This document shows, piece by piece, positions 35,491 through 44,645 of a stretch of 64,000 nucleotides of DNA. This DNA comes from Streptococcus gordonii (GTDB lineage: Bacteria; Bacillota; Bacilli; Lactobacillales; Streptococcaceae), in contig NZ_LQWV01000012.1 of the NCBI RefSeq assembly GCF_001553855.1, positions 124,001-188,000 on the forward strand, written 5' to 3'. The position numbers and the translations under genes were made by a program. The notes beneath the pieces were generated by a model. That model was not told where the DNA came from and searched no databases. It worked only from the letters and a program-made list of their open reading frames with translations. How positions within the stretch are numbered: the stretch's first letter is position 1; the number at the start of each line of letters is the position of its first letter.

Positions 35491-35526
35491 AAGAAGGTTG
35501 AACATTGATTCAGCCTTCTTTTTTCT
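35491..35526 (+). terminator. Terminator after the lipoprotein gene
   Basis: AGAAGGTTGAA-loop-TTCAGCCTTCT followed by T6. Confidence 0.88.
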
Positions 35527-35599
35527 GGTCCAGGCTTTAAAGTCCTCTTGTAAATGAGTCTTTTAGGAAAAGAGTTTTTTGCTCAAAACATCAAATATC

Positions 35600-35646
35600 A
35601 TAGTGACATTCATGTCCTGTTTTGAGCAAGGGGAAGTCGGTATAAT
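35600..35646 (+). promoter_or_regulatory. Second ComR-box-like promoter
   Basis: GACA-TTCA-TGTC-C-TGTT at 35605-35621 keeps the core and right half of the ComR box; the left AACA is degraded to ATAG. Exactly 19 bases later is a perfect -10 TATAAT (35641-35646). The same segment lies in a wider inverted repeat, GCTCAAAACA (35581-35590) with TGTTTTGAGC (35618-35627). Confidence 0.55.
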
Positions 35647-35669
35647 CTCAGTAGAAAGAGGAAAAAACA

Positions 35670-35991
35670 ATGCTTCCAAAAAAAACTAGAAGAAACACCA
35701 CTAGGTCTTACAACGATCGCTTTATATGATCATTATGGCCAGTTATTAGCACGTTTCCAACGTTTGATATCAGAGGGGCAGGAAGGTATTTTTATTGAAA
35801 ATATGATAGACAGTGCGATTTTTTATCGTGTTTGCAAAAATGGAAAACCGATTATGATCCCGCTTTTTTATGCAGGAGAAAAAAAGATTCTCTATTTTCA
35901 AGATTACCATCATGTCAAGCAAGAGGATGAGATAACCCTACTACCTCATACGGAAGAGTATATTTTTGATGGCAGTGAATATGATGGATAA
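35670..35991 (+). pseudogene. Small conserved-looking gene frameshifted at an A8 run
   Basis: ATG at 35670 has GAGG eight bases upstream but reads MLPKKN then stops. The run of eight A at 35678-35685 precedes a long open frame one base out of phase (LEETPLGLTTIALYDHYGQL onward, to TAA at 35989-35991). With seven A the gene would encode 107 residues starting MLPKKLEETPLG. Explanations are a null or phase-variable allele, polymerase slippage in vivo, or a sequencing error. I do not recognise the family; it is soluble, with many charged and aromatic residues. It lies directly behind the second ComR-box-like promoter. Confidence 0.65.
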
Positions 35992-36054
35992 GCAAATCCA
36001 GAATCATTTTTGCTAAAATAATCTGTTTAATTTCCAAAAAACTGGTAGAATAAA

Positions 36055-36068
36055 AGAAAGCGTTTTAA
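36055..36068 (+). promoter_or_regulatory. cre-like site before the fucosidase gene
   Basis: AGAAAGCGTTTTAA, two mismatches to the cre consensus, just after a -10-like TAGAAT (36046-36051). Confidence 0.55.
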
Positions 36069-36091
36069 AACAAACTAATGAGGCAGTAGTA

Positions 36092-37558
36092 ATGAAGATT
36101 AGCTTAGAAGAAATCAAAAAAGTTGCCAATCAAGGGCCTTTCTATCCAGACTGGGATTCTCTTGCGACCTATCAGGTGCCCAACTGGTTCACAGGAGCCA
36201 AGTTTGGGATTTTTATCCATTGGGGGCTTTATAGTATCCCGGCTTTTGGGAGTGAGTGGTATTCTCGAAATATGTACATCCAAGGTACTGCCGAGTTTGA
36301 ACATCACGTCAAAACCTATGGGTCCCACAAGGATTTTGGTTATAAGGATTTCATTCCTCTATTTACTGCTGAAAAATTTCAGGCGGAGGAGTGGGTACAG
36401 GTATTTAAAGAGGCTGGGGCGCGCTACATCTTTCCAGTAGCTGAGCATCATGATGGTTTCCAGCTTTATGAAAGTCAGCTCTCACCTTTTAATAGTGTGG
36501 AAATGGGGCCAAAGCGGGATATCTTACAGGAGTTAAAGCAGGCAGCAGATCAAGCCCATCTTCATTTTTGCACTTCTTCCCATCGGGCTGAGCATCATTT
36601 TTTCTTTTCACATGGGAAAGAATTCGATAGTGATATTGCCAAGGAAGTCAGTCGAGATGAACTTTATTGGCCAGCTATGCCAGAGCCAGATCACCATGAT
36701 TTATTTGGTCAGCCCTATCCCGATCAAGAATTTTTAGATGATTGGCTTTTGCGGACCTGTGAGCTTGTCCGAGACTATCAGCCAGAGATTTTATACTTCG
36801 ACTGGTGGATTCAACATACAGCCTTTAAAGAACATTTGAAACTTTTTGCGGCTTATTATTATAATTTGGGAGCTGCGACCGGTAAGCCAGCTAGTATTTG
36901 TTACAAGCACGATGCCCTGGCTTTTGGGTCTGGGATTGTCGAGATGGAACGTGGTGGCTTTGCGGAGATACAGCCTTTCACTTGGCAGACAGATACAGCT
37001 ATTGCACGTAATTCCTGGGGCTACACAGAGCAACTGGATTATAAATCTGCCAAAGAAATCATCCAAACTTTGATCGATGTAGTTTCTAAAAATGGGAATC
37101 TCCTACTCAATATCGGACCTAAAGGAGACGGTTCGATTCCTGAGAGAGATCAGGCTATCTTAAAGGAAATAGGGACTTGGCTGGAGGTGAATGGCCCAGC
37201 GATATATGACTCCTATGCTTGGAGACAATTTGGAGAAGGACCGACGCAACCGGCTAGTGGACCATTTTCTGATGGTGATATCGTAACCTATACTAATCAA
37301 GATTTCCGTTTCACAGCCAAGGGAGGCTCTGTTTATGCATTTGCAATGGAGTCCACTACGGATCAATGGCTGACAGTAGAAGCCTTGGCAGATGAAAGGG
37401 AAAATCCTGCCTCTCGTTTTCACGGTATTATAAAAAGTGTCTCTTTGCTGGGCTATGAAAAAGCATTGAAATGGGAGCAAACTTCTCAAGGTTTACGGAT
37501 ATTCTTGTCTGAAGTTAAGACTAATCTGCCACTAGTATTTAAAGTCGAGCTGGCTTAA
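36092..37558 (+). CDS. Alpha-L-fucosidase, GH29
   Basis: 488 residues with no signal peptide, so cytoplasmic. GH29 hallmarks: WFTGAKFGIFIHWGLYSIPA, FPVAEHHDGFQLYESQLSPF and ILYFDWWIQH, whose aspartate is the expected nucleophile. It removes fucose from imported oligosaccharides, fitting host-glycan foraging with the nan operon. GAGG lies eight bases upstream. A cre-like site suggests catabolite repression. No fucose catabolism genes are adjacent. Confidence 0.92.
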   Translation: MKISLEEIKKVANQGPFYPDWDSLATYQVPNWFTGAKFGIFIHWGLYSIPAFGSEWYSRNMYIQGTAEFEHHVKTYGSHKDFGYKDFIPLFTAEKFQAEEWVQVFKEAGARYIFPVAEHHDGFQLYESQLSPFNSVEMGPKRDILQELKQAADQAHLHFCTSSHRAEHHFFFSHGKEFDSDIAKEVSRDELYWPAMPEPDHHDLFGQPYPDQEFLDDWLLRTCELVRDYQPEILYFDWWIQHTAFKEHLKLFAAYYYNLGAATGKPASICYKHDALAFGSGIVEMERGGFAEIQPFTWQTDTAIARNSWGYTEQLDYKSAKEIIQTLIDVVSKNGNLLLNIGPKGDGSIPERDQAILKEIGTWLEVNGPAIYDSYAWRQFGEGPTQPASGPFSDGDIVTYTNQDFRFTAKGGSVYAFAMESTTDQWLTVEALADERENPASRFHGIIKSVSLLGYEKALKWEQTSQGLRIFLSEVKTNLPLVFKVELA

Positions 37559-37573
37559 AATAGCGTACAAACA

Positions 37574-37663
37574 AAAAGCACTTCTGCCTTATGAACTACC
37601 CCCAATCGGTTAGATTTACTGTCTAACTTTTTGGGGTCAGTACACTCAAGCAGAGGCGCTTTT
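37574..37663. terminator. Bidirectional terminator interrupted by an insertion
   Basis: AAAAGCACTTCTGC (37574-37587) pairs at 12 of 14 positions with GCAGAGGCGCTTTT (37650-37663), followed by T-rich sequence. A 53-bp palindromic element occupies its loop. It serves the fucosidase gene and the convergent DUF975 gene. Confidence 0.65.
37592..37644. mobile_element. Abutted IS-type terminal inverted repeats (mini-element)
   Basis: The 53 bp run from TGAACTACCCCCAATCGG to a reverse end TGTACTGACCCCAAAAAG. The two ends match at 17 of the first 23 positions and resemble IS3-family ends (TGnACT..CCCCAA..GTTAGA). There is no transposase between them. No clear target duplication was seen. Confidence 0.45.
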
Positions 37664-38489
37664 ATTTTTTCAGGGCTTTTAATTGCTCATAAAAGAGGAC
37701 GGAGCTGGTATGGATATAGGGAATAACATAGATTCCAGCAAGACCAAGGGTCAGAAACATTAAAATCTGCCAGCCGATAAAGCTCACATCCAGCATAAAA
37801 CGTTTGTCTTTGTATCCCTTCATCATAAGCCGGCTTTGACGAAGGACTTGAAGCGGACCTTGGTAAGTTCCTTCTTTAAGTTGATCGTAAAGAATAAACT
37901 CAGCTTGCGAATAAGCATAACGCTGAGGAAGGGAGATAATCAAGCCTAGAGTAACGAGAAGCAAGCCCAGAAACAGAGAAGGCGAGTAGTTGCTAATCTG
38001 CTGAATAGCTTGATCAGACAGTTGATTATTAGGAGCTTGATTGTAGATATAGAGGATGCGGTAGCTCGTAAATATAGAAATGACAGAGCCAACCCAAAGT
38101 AAAATACTCCAACAAAATAAAATCAGGCGCTTGCAAAACAAAGTAAGTACAAGGGGAGTAAAGATTTGATTGGAAAAAGCACGCAGAGAGTCCGAAAACT
38201 TCAACTGTTCAGTTTGCCTGCGCAACAAATCAATTAAAGCATAGGACGCTGAAATGATAAAAAGAGAGATGACGAAATTGATAACTTGAGAGAAAAGACC
38301 GCGACTAACTTCAAGATAGAAAGCCTGTTTTAGATCAACTGACGCGAAATACTCCATCAAATCCTCTTGCGAATCACCCAAAAAATTGCTAAGCAACAAG
38401 ATCATAATCGGGATGAAAAAGAGAAAGAGAATTCCTGGTATTTTTCTCTGTAGGAGACGGGCTTCAGCCCTTAGTTGACGTAAATTCAT
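37662..38489 (-). CDS. DUF975 integral membrane protein
   Basis: 275 residues with about six membrane segments. The C-terminal motif region LRQSRLMMKGYKDKRFMLDV, FIGWQILMFLTLGLAGIYV, IPYIHTSSVLFYEQL is characteristic of DUF975. Its function is unknown. GGAGG lies upstream, with a minus-strand TATAAT just before. It is divergent from tgt. Confidence 0.82.
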   Translation of the reverse strand: MNLRQLRAEARLLQRKIPGILFLFFIPIMILLLSNFLGDSQEDLMEYFASVDLKQAFYLEVSRGLFSQVINFVISLFIISASYALIDLLRRQTEQLKFSDSLRAFSNQIFTPLVLTLFCKRLILFCWSILLWVGSVISIFTSYRILYIYNQAPNNQLSDQAIQQISNYSPSLFLGLLLVTLGLIISLPQRYAYSQAEFILYDQLKEGTYQGPLQVLRQSRLMMKGYKDKRFMLDVSFIGWQILMFLTLGLAGIYVIPYIHTSSVLFYEQLKALKK

Positions 38490-38523
38490 AAAAACCTCCA
38501 GTAATGCTATCTATTATATCATA

Positions 38524-38548
38524 CCCCGTGACAGACGGGGCTTTTTTT
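38524..38548 (+). terminator. Strong terminator-like hairpin upstream of tgt
   Basis: CCCCGT-GACAG-ACGGGG then C and T7, in a divergent intergenic region with no plus-strand gene ending there. It may be an attenuator of tgt or a relic. Confidence 0.75.
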
Positions 38549-38567
38549 GATAAAATCATACAGTATC

Positions 38568-38585
38568 TTGTGGAATCTTCCACAA
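38568..38585 (+). promoter_or_regulatory. 18-bp palindrome before tgt
   Basis: TTGTGGAATCTTCCACAA: 8-bp perfect arms, 2-bp centre, 44 bp before the start codon. It could be an operator or a hairpin in the leader. Confidence 0.45.
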
Positions 38586-38592
38586 AAAATAA

Positions 38593-39771
<1,179 letters not shown>

Positions 39772-39840
39772 AAAACTTTAAGTTTTCTTTAAGTAAGGGA
39801 GTTTATGATATACCTATCCTAAAATTTTTCATAATCTCCT

Positions 39841-39873
39841 AAAAAGTCGCCAAGATTCTTGGTGGCTTTTTTT
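39841..39873 (+). terminator. tgt terminator
   Basis: AGTCGCCAAG-ATT-CTTGGTGGCT then T7. Confidence 0.92.
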
Positions 39874-39885
39874 GGCTCTAAACAT

Positions 39886-39891
39886 TATAAT
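39886..39891 (+). promoter_or_regulatory. -10 box of tadA
   Basis: TATAAT 37 bp before the tadA start, immediately after the tgt terminator. The -35 is unclear. Confidence 0.5.
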
Positions 39892-39927
39892 AGAGCAGAA
39901 GAGAATTTGAAAGATAACAGAAAATCT

Positions 39928-40395
39928 ATGAACTATAGTCAAGAAGAAAAAGAATATTTTATGCAGGAGGCTTTGAAAGAGGCCAAAATTGCTTTAGAAA
40001 ACGATGAGATTCCAATCGGATGTGTCATTGTTAAAGATGGTCAGATTATTGGTCGTGGGCATAATGCACGTGAGGAGTTGCAGCGGGCGGTTATGCATGC
40101 GGAAATTATGGCAATAGAAGAGGCGAATCAGCATGAGAATGGTTGGCGCTTGCTGGATACAACACTTTTTGTGACCATTGAACCCTGTGTCATGTGTAGC
40201 GGAGCAATCGGTTTAGCGCGCATTCCCCATGTTGTCTACGGAGCACCAAATCAAAAGTTTGGAGCAGCTGGCAGCCTTTATGATATTCTGACGGATGAGC
40301 GTCTTAACCACCGAGTAGAGGTGGAGACAGGTGTTCTCCAAGAAGAGTGCGCTCAAATCATGCAAGATTTTTTCAGAAATCGTCGCCAAAAGTAA
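39928..40395 (+). CDS. tadA: tRNA adenosine(34) deaminase
   Basis: 155 residues. Makes inosine at the wobble position of tRNA-Arg(ACG). Zinc/catalytic motif HAEIMAIEEA and the second motif EPCVMCSGAI. Start chosen at ATG 39928 (MNYSQEEKEYFMQEAL), which matches family length; the open frame upstream overlaps the terminator of tgt. The ribosome binding site is weak. The SRP RNA gene follows 22 bases after the stop. Confidence 0.93.
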   Translation: MNYSQEEKEYFMQEALKEAKIALENDEIPIGCVIVKDGQIIGRGHNAREELQRAVMHAEIMAIEEANQHENGWRLLDTTLFVTIEPCVMCSGAIGLARIPHVVYGAPNQKFGAAGSLYDILTDERLNHRVEVETGVLQEECAQIMQDFFRNRRQK

Positions 40396-40405
40396 AAAAA
40401 TATGA

Positions 40406-40411
40406 TATACT
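40406..40411 (+). promoter_or_regulatory. -10 box of the SRP RNA gene
   Basis: TATACT seven bases before the predicted RNA 5' end. Confidence 0.6.
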
Positions 40412-40417
40412 ATTCAT

Positions 40418-40495
40418 GGAGCAACAGTTTTGCGTGAAGCGGGTCAGGGGAGGAATCCAGCAGCCCTAAGCGATGTAAACTGTGTGCTCTTTTTC
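40418..40495 (+). ncRNA. ffs: Signal recognition particle RNA, small bacterial type
   Basis: The conserved domain IV is plain: GGTCAGGGGAGGAATCC and CAGCAGCCCTAAG with the GGAA tetraloop and asymmetric bulge that bind Ffh. Flanking arms GGAGCAACAGTTTTGC and GTAAACTGTGTGCTC close the hairpin, and a T run at 40491 ends the transcript. Its place after tadA is shared by other streptococci. Ends are estimated from promoter and stem. Confidence 0.93.
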
Positions 40496-40502
40496 TATGT
40501 AC

Positions 40503-40580
40503 CTTAGTGAATCAAGTCCAAAGGACGCAGATGAACTTAGGTACATTGACGCAGTTTGAGCAACGCGAGAACTACGTTCC
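40503..40580 (+). repeat. Structured repeat downstream of ffs, copy 1
   Basis: Contains hairpin GTCC-AAA-GGAC (40516-40526), then GCAGATGAACTTAGG, ACATTGACGCAGTTTGAGC and CGAGAACTACGTTC. Confidence 0.65.
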
Positions 40581-40583
40581 GAA

Positions 40584-40640
40584 ATGCAGTGAGTCAAGCC
40601 TGCAAGGCGCAGATGAATCTTAGAGCAATGGATGCAGTTT
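40584..40640 (+). repeat. Structured repeat downstream of ffs, copy 2
   Basis: Hairpin GCCT-GCA-AGGC (40598-40608), then GCAGATGAATCTTAGAGC and ATGCAGTTT. The 3' part seen in copies 1 and 3 is missing. Confidence 0.6.
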
Positions 40641-40678
40641 TTCCCGTAAGGGAAAAATCTGTAAACCGTATAAAAATC

Positions 40679-40755
40679 CTTAACGAATCAACTCCGAAGG
40701 AGGAAGATGAGTTTAGAGACATTGACGCAGTTTGAGCGAAGCGAGAACTAGGTTC
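40679..40755 (+). repeat. Structured repeat downstream of ffs, copy 3
   Basis: Hairpin CTCC-GAA-GGAG (40692-40702), then GAAGATGAGTTTAGAG, ACATTGACGCAGTTTGAGC and GCGAGAACTAGGTTC. The three stems differ in sequence but all pair. Confidence 0.65.
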
Positions 40756-40944
40756 TGATTAGAAAGCCTTATTTGTGAATTTTTCAGATGAGAAAATATA
40801 CAAGAAATGTTCTGGTCTGGGATAGAATCCTAGGCCTTTTTCTATGAAGAGGAATCATAAGCAGAGTAGGACAAATTCAGTGAATTACGCAAACGATTGC
40901 CTTGAAGTGCCTATTAGGTTTTGCTAACTTGTAAAAAAATAAAT

Positions 40945-40999
40945 TGGAAGCGTTTTAAAATAAGGTTTTGCTTGCTAAAAAAGTCGTAAAGCGTTATCA
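40945..40999 (+). promoter_or_regulatory. pgi promoter with two cre-like sites
   Basis: -35 TTGCTA 40972-40977, -10 TATCAT 40995-41000, 17-bp spacer. cre-like TGGAAGCGTTTTAA (40945-40958) lies upstream, where CcpA tends to activate, and GTAAAGCGTTATCA (40986-40999) overlaps the -10. The stretch 40756-40944 holds no gene that I can see. Confidence 0.6.
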
Positions 41000-41028
41000 T
41001 ATTAAAGAAAAGAAATTGGAGGAATATC

Positions 41029-42378
41029 ATGTCACATATTAAATATGACTATTCAAAAGTTTTGGACAAATTTGTTGCCCCTCATGAAGTGGAATACATG
41101 CAAGCACAAGTAACAGCAGCAGATGAATTGATCCGCAAAGGAACTGGTGCTGGAAGCGACTTTTTGGGTTGGTTGGACCTTCCTGAAAATTATGACCGCG
41201 AAGAATTCGACCGCATCTTGAAAGCTGCAGAGCAAATCAAATCAGACAGCGATGTCTTGGTTGTGATCGGTATCGGTGGATCTTACCTTGGTGCCAAAGC
41301 AGCCATCGACTTCTTGAACCACCACTTTGCTAACTTGCAAACAAAAGAAGAACGCAAAGCCCCACAAATCCTTTACGCTGGAAACTCAATTTCATCTACT
41401 TACCTTGCTGACTTGGTAGAGTACGTAGCTGACAAAGACTTCTCAGTAAACGTGATTTCTAAATCTGGTACAACAACTGAACCAGCAATTGCTTTCCGTG
41501 TCTTCAAAGAACTCTTGGTTAAGAAATACGGTCAAGAAGAAGCCAACAAACGTATCTACGCTACAACTGACCGCCAAAAAGGTGCTGTTAAGGTTGAAGC
41601 AGACGCTAACGGTTGGGAAACATTCGTGGTTCCAGATGACATCGGTGGACGCTTCTCAGTATTGACAGCAGTTGGTTTGCTTCCAATCGCTGCATCAGGT
41701 GCGGACATCAAAGCTCTTATGGAAGGTGCTAACGCAGCTCGTAAAGACTACACTTCAGATAAGATTGCTGAAAATGAAGCTTACCAATACGCAGCAGTTC
41801 GTAATATCCTTTACCGCAAAGGCTATGCAACTGAAATCTTGGTAAACTACGAGCCATCACTTCAATACTTCTCAGAATGGTGGAAACAATTGGCTGGTGA
41901 GTCAGAAGGTAAAGACCAAAAAGGTATCTACCCAACTTCAGCTAACTTCTCAACTGACTTGCACTCATTGGGTCAATTTATCCAAGAAGGAACTCGTATC
42001 ATGTTTGAAACAGTTGTTCGTGTTGACAAACCACGTAAGAACGTGATCATTCCTACTTTGGAAGAAGACCTTGATGGACTTGGTTACCTTCAAGGAAAAG
42101 ACGTTGACTTTGTAAACAAAAAAGCGACCGACGGAGTTCTTCTTGCCCACACTGATGGTGACGTACCAAACATGTACGTGACTCTTCCAGAGCAAGATGC
42201 CTTCACTCTTGGCTACACTATCTACTTCTTCGAATTGGCCATCGCCCTTTCAGGTTACTTGAATGCCATCAACCCATTTGACCAACCAGGTGTTGAAGCC
42301 TACAAACGTAACATGTTTGCCCTTCTTGGTAAACCAGGATTTGAAGAATTGAGCAAAGAATTGAACGCTCGCCTTTAA
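41029..42378 (+). CDS. pgi: Glucose-6-phosphate isomerase
   Basis: 449 residues. Interconverts glucose-6-P and fructose-6-P in glycolysis. Shows [18 protein letters not shown], the sugar-phosphate-binding [33 protein letters not shown] and the catalytic glutamate and histidine regions near [13 protein letters not shown]. Codon choice is strongly biased, as in highly expressed genes. TTGGAGG lies six bases upstream. Confidence 0.96.
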   Translation: MSHIKYDYSKVLDKFVAPHEVEYMQAQVTAADELIRKGTGAGSDFLGWLDLPENYDREEFDRILKAAEQIKSDSDVLVVIGIGGSYLGAKAAIDFLNHHFANLQTKEERKAPQILYAGNSISSTYLADLVEYVADKDFSVNVISKSGTTTEPAIAFRVFKELLVKKYGQEEANKRIYATTDRQKGAVKVEADANGWETFVVPDDIGGRFSVLTAVGLLPIAASGADIKALMEGANAARKDYTSDKIAENEAYQYAAVRNILYRKGYATEILVNYEPSLQYFSEWWKQLAGESEGKDQKGIYPTSANFSTDLHSLGQFIQEGTRIMFETVVRVDKPRKNVIIPTLEEDLDGLGYLQGKDVDFVNKKATDGVLLAHTDGDVPNMYVTLPEQDAFTLGYTIYFFELAIALSGYLNAINPFDQPGVEAYKRNMFALLGKPGFEELSKELNARL

Positions 42379-42389
42379 TAGACAAACGT

Positions 42390-42414
42390 AAGGACCTCGA
42401 AAGAGGTCTTTTTT
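42390..42414 (+). terminator. pgi terminator
   Basis: GACCTC-GAAA-GAGGTC then T6, with a stable GAAA tetraloop. Confidence 0.92.
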
Positions 42415-42561
42415 GTATAGGGCTCTTTATCTATTGGGGCATTGGCCAATCTTGTGAATTTATGATATATTAGAACTATTACATTTAAATTTTGCGCGTC
42501 AGACTTTATTCACGAAGAGTGAGGAGAGTAATGGGTGAAAGTTGCTAGTAAAGGAGATGTT

Positions 42562-43464
42562 ATGACAACAGAGGATAAAAAGCCTTTTAAATCGCAAGAA
42601 GGACAAACCAATCAAGAGCCTGATCAAAAAGAAAACAATTTAGTTTCTCAAGAGGAAAGTCATCAAGAACTTCAATCGGAAGCTAAACGCGGTTGGATTA
42701 AGTTGATCACTTTCTCAGTCCTTGCTGCTTTTGTTGCTGGTCTGATTGGTGGAGGTGTTGGCTATCTTTGGGGACAATCATTCAAGTCCGAAGCTGATAC
42801 TCGACGATATAAACGTCTAGAACGAGCCAAGGCTGAAGCTAAAGATACAGAAACTGGCTTTATCACAGAGAAAGACAGGGTTGTCTTTACTTTTTCTCTT
42901 AAAGATCTTGGCTTGTTGAAGTATAACAATAAGGATGGTCATGGATTAACTGCAGATCAAATTGTTAATACCTATGGATTGGCTTCTGGTGTGGATTATG
43001 ACAAGAAGGGGATTAAACTTTCTTGGGATAGATCGAAGTCTTCAAAAAGTCAAAGCGTCACTATGTATTTTGAAAAATCAGGTGACAATTATTATTTAAA
43101 GCATGTCCAAGCATATGCGCTAGGCGAATTCCAAGACAAGCAGAAACTAGAAGATGAAGACGAAGATGAAAAGGATACTGACAATTCAAAAGATTATAAA
43201 TTAACAAATGAAGAGTTTAAAAGTCTGAAAAAAGGAGATTCAAAAACAGGCAAGGGAGGGACTCCTTTATCAGAATTATTGAAAAAACATGGACAATCTA
43301 TCCAAATTGAAACGGAAAACGATATTACTGCTAATGGAGAAAAGTATATCTCTAATCGAGTGATTGCAAGGGTATTCTATGAAGTTAATGATGATTATAA
43401 GACATTACGATTCCTAGCACAACCGAATGGGGAATTCTTATACATTGGCACAGAACGAGATTAA
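42562..43464 (+). CDS. Single-pass membrane protein with tandem extracellular domains (paralogue 1)
   Basis: 300 residues. A polar N-terminus (about 1-45) precedes one membrane helix (LITFSVLAAFVAGLIGGGVG), then a large outside part with two repeats of a small alpha/beta domain. The second repeat starts SLKKGDSKTGKGGTPLSELL. The pattern KxGDxKTGKGG followed by an aromatic-rich strand resembles BamE/SmpA- or BLIP-like folds, which is a guess. Start at ATG 42562 with AAAGGAG upstream. Two further paralogues follow. Its function is unknown. Confidence 0.72.
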   Translation: MTTEDKKPFKSQEGQTNQEPDQKENNLVSQEESHQELQSEAKRGWIKLITFSVLAAFVAGLIGGGVGYLWGQSFKSEADTRRYKRLERAKAEAKDTETGFITEKDRVVFTFSLKDLGLLKYNNKDGHGLTADQIVNTYGLASGVDYDKKGIKLSWDRSKSSKSQSVTMYFEKSGDNYYLKHVQAYALGEFQDKQKLEDEDEDEKDTDNSKDYKLTNEEFKSLKKGDSKTGKGGTPLSELLKKHGQSIQIETENDITANGEKYISNRVIARVFYEVNDDYKTLRFLAQPNGEFLYIGTERD

Positions 43465-43485
43465 GATAGAGGAGATAGATGAAAG

Positions 43486-44292
43486 ATGAATATGAATCAA
43501 TCACAGATACCATTTGACGTGCCTGAAAATCGTGATCAAGAGAAAGCAGGAAAAAGGCGAATGCTTATTTGCATCACAGGTTTTGCTGTTTTGGGGCTGA
43601 TAGTTGGTCTAATTTTTGGTTATTCTACAGGGGATATGAATCTGACCAAGCGCCTCTATCCAATCATCAATTTAAAAGCTGATACGGGTAAATCAAAAAG
43701 AGATGTGGCTGCTGAATATATCGACCCCGAAGAGTCAGAATTTAGTTGGGATATCAATAATCTCGCTGCTCTTAAGTTCGGTTATTACGATAAGCCAGAT
43801 TTAGGAACTCCCATAGAAGATATTCTTGATGAGTATGGTAAGGCTATAAAAGGTTCGTTTCGAAGAGATAGAATTGATTTAAAGTGGGGCGAGTTAGATG
43901 ATTATGACCAGGATGAAGATAGTTTCTACTATCGCTTAATTCGTGAAATGGAGCTTGCTTTTAAGAAGGAAGGCGATCGCTACTACTTACAAAATATTTC
44001 TTATTCAGGTGATTACAGAAAGGCTAAAGCCGCTTATATGCCCTCTGATTATTATGATAAGCTGAAAGTGGGAGATCCAAAAACAGGTAAAGGCGGGGTT
44101 TCTTATAAGGAAGTCATTGGGGATAATGCAGTCTCATCTCTGACGGTGTCTGCAGGAGAAGATATTGAAACAGATGAAGTAATTACCAAAATGAGGATTC
44201 GTTTCAACTCATCAGGTTCGGATGAGTACAAGTTGACCTTTGTTAAACAGGCAGATGGAGATTTCCTTTTAGCTAAAAAAGGAGCCGATTAA
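43486..44292 (+). CDS. Single-pass membrane protein with tandem extracellular domains (paralogue 2)
   Basis: 268 residues with a membrane helix near 25-48 (MLICITGFAVLGLIVGLIFG) and an outer part carrying two domains; the second includes KLKVGDPKTGKGGVSYKEVI, the same motif as in paralogue 1. It lies 21 bases after paralogue 1 with GAGGAG upstream and is probably co-transcribed. Its function is unknown. Confidence 0.72.
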   Translation: MNMNQSQIPFDVPENRDQEKAGKRRMLICITGFAVLGLIVGLIFGYSTGDMNLTKRLYPIINLKADTGKSKRDVAAEYIDPEESEFSWDINNLAALKFGYYDKPDLGTPIEDILDEYGKAIKGSFRRDRIDLKWGELDDYDQDEDSFYYRLIREMELAFKKEGDRYYLQNISYSGDYRKAKAAYMPSDYYDKLKVGDPKTGKGGVSYKEVIGDNAVSSLTVSAGEDIETDEVITKMRIRFNSSGSDEYKLTFVKQADGDFLLAKKGAD

Positions 44293-44645
44293 AAAGCGAC
44301 TTATTCTCGTTCACTTGGAGATTCCTGATAGGGTATGAGGAGCGAGTAGCTTAAAGTTTGAATAAAATTTTTTGAAAGATCTGGAATGGAAATTCCAGGT
44401 CTTTATATGTTTAGTTGAAATTGATTCACTAATCTGCCCAGTAAATCTAAGAAGTGGAAGTTTTCCTTTCCTTGATTATATGTTACAATCAGGGGAGATG
44501 TAGCAATATTGAGATAGATTTTTAATTATGTTGATAACGAAGCGATATTTACTTGGAGCATCTGAGAAGGACTAGAATATATATGGAGATAGAGAACTAG
44601 ATAGAAGGATATTGATTTCGTTTAAGGGAGAAAAAGGATAAGAGA
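44293..44645 (+). other. Gap between paralogues 2 and 3
   Basis: Holds a terminator (CTGGAAT-GGAA-ATTCCAG, 44381-44398, then GTCTTT) and, further on, an extended -10 TGTTACAAT near 44483 that may start paralogue 3. No gene was seen. Confidence 0.55.

Noticed and set aside
40503-40755. Possible CRISPR-like array after ffs
   Set aside because: Only three copies, with unequal spacing (about 82 and 94 bp), diverged repeats and no cas genes; the covarying hairpins fit a structured element better.
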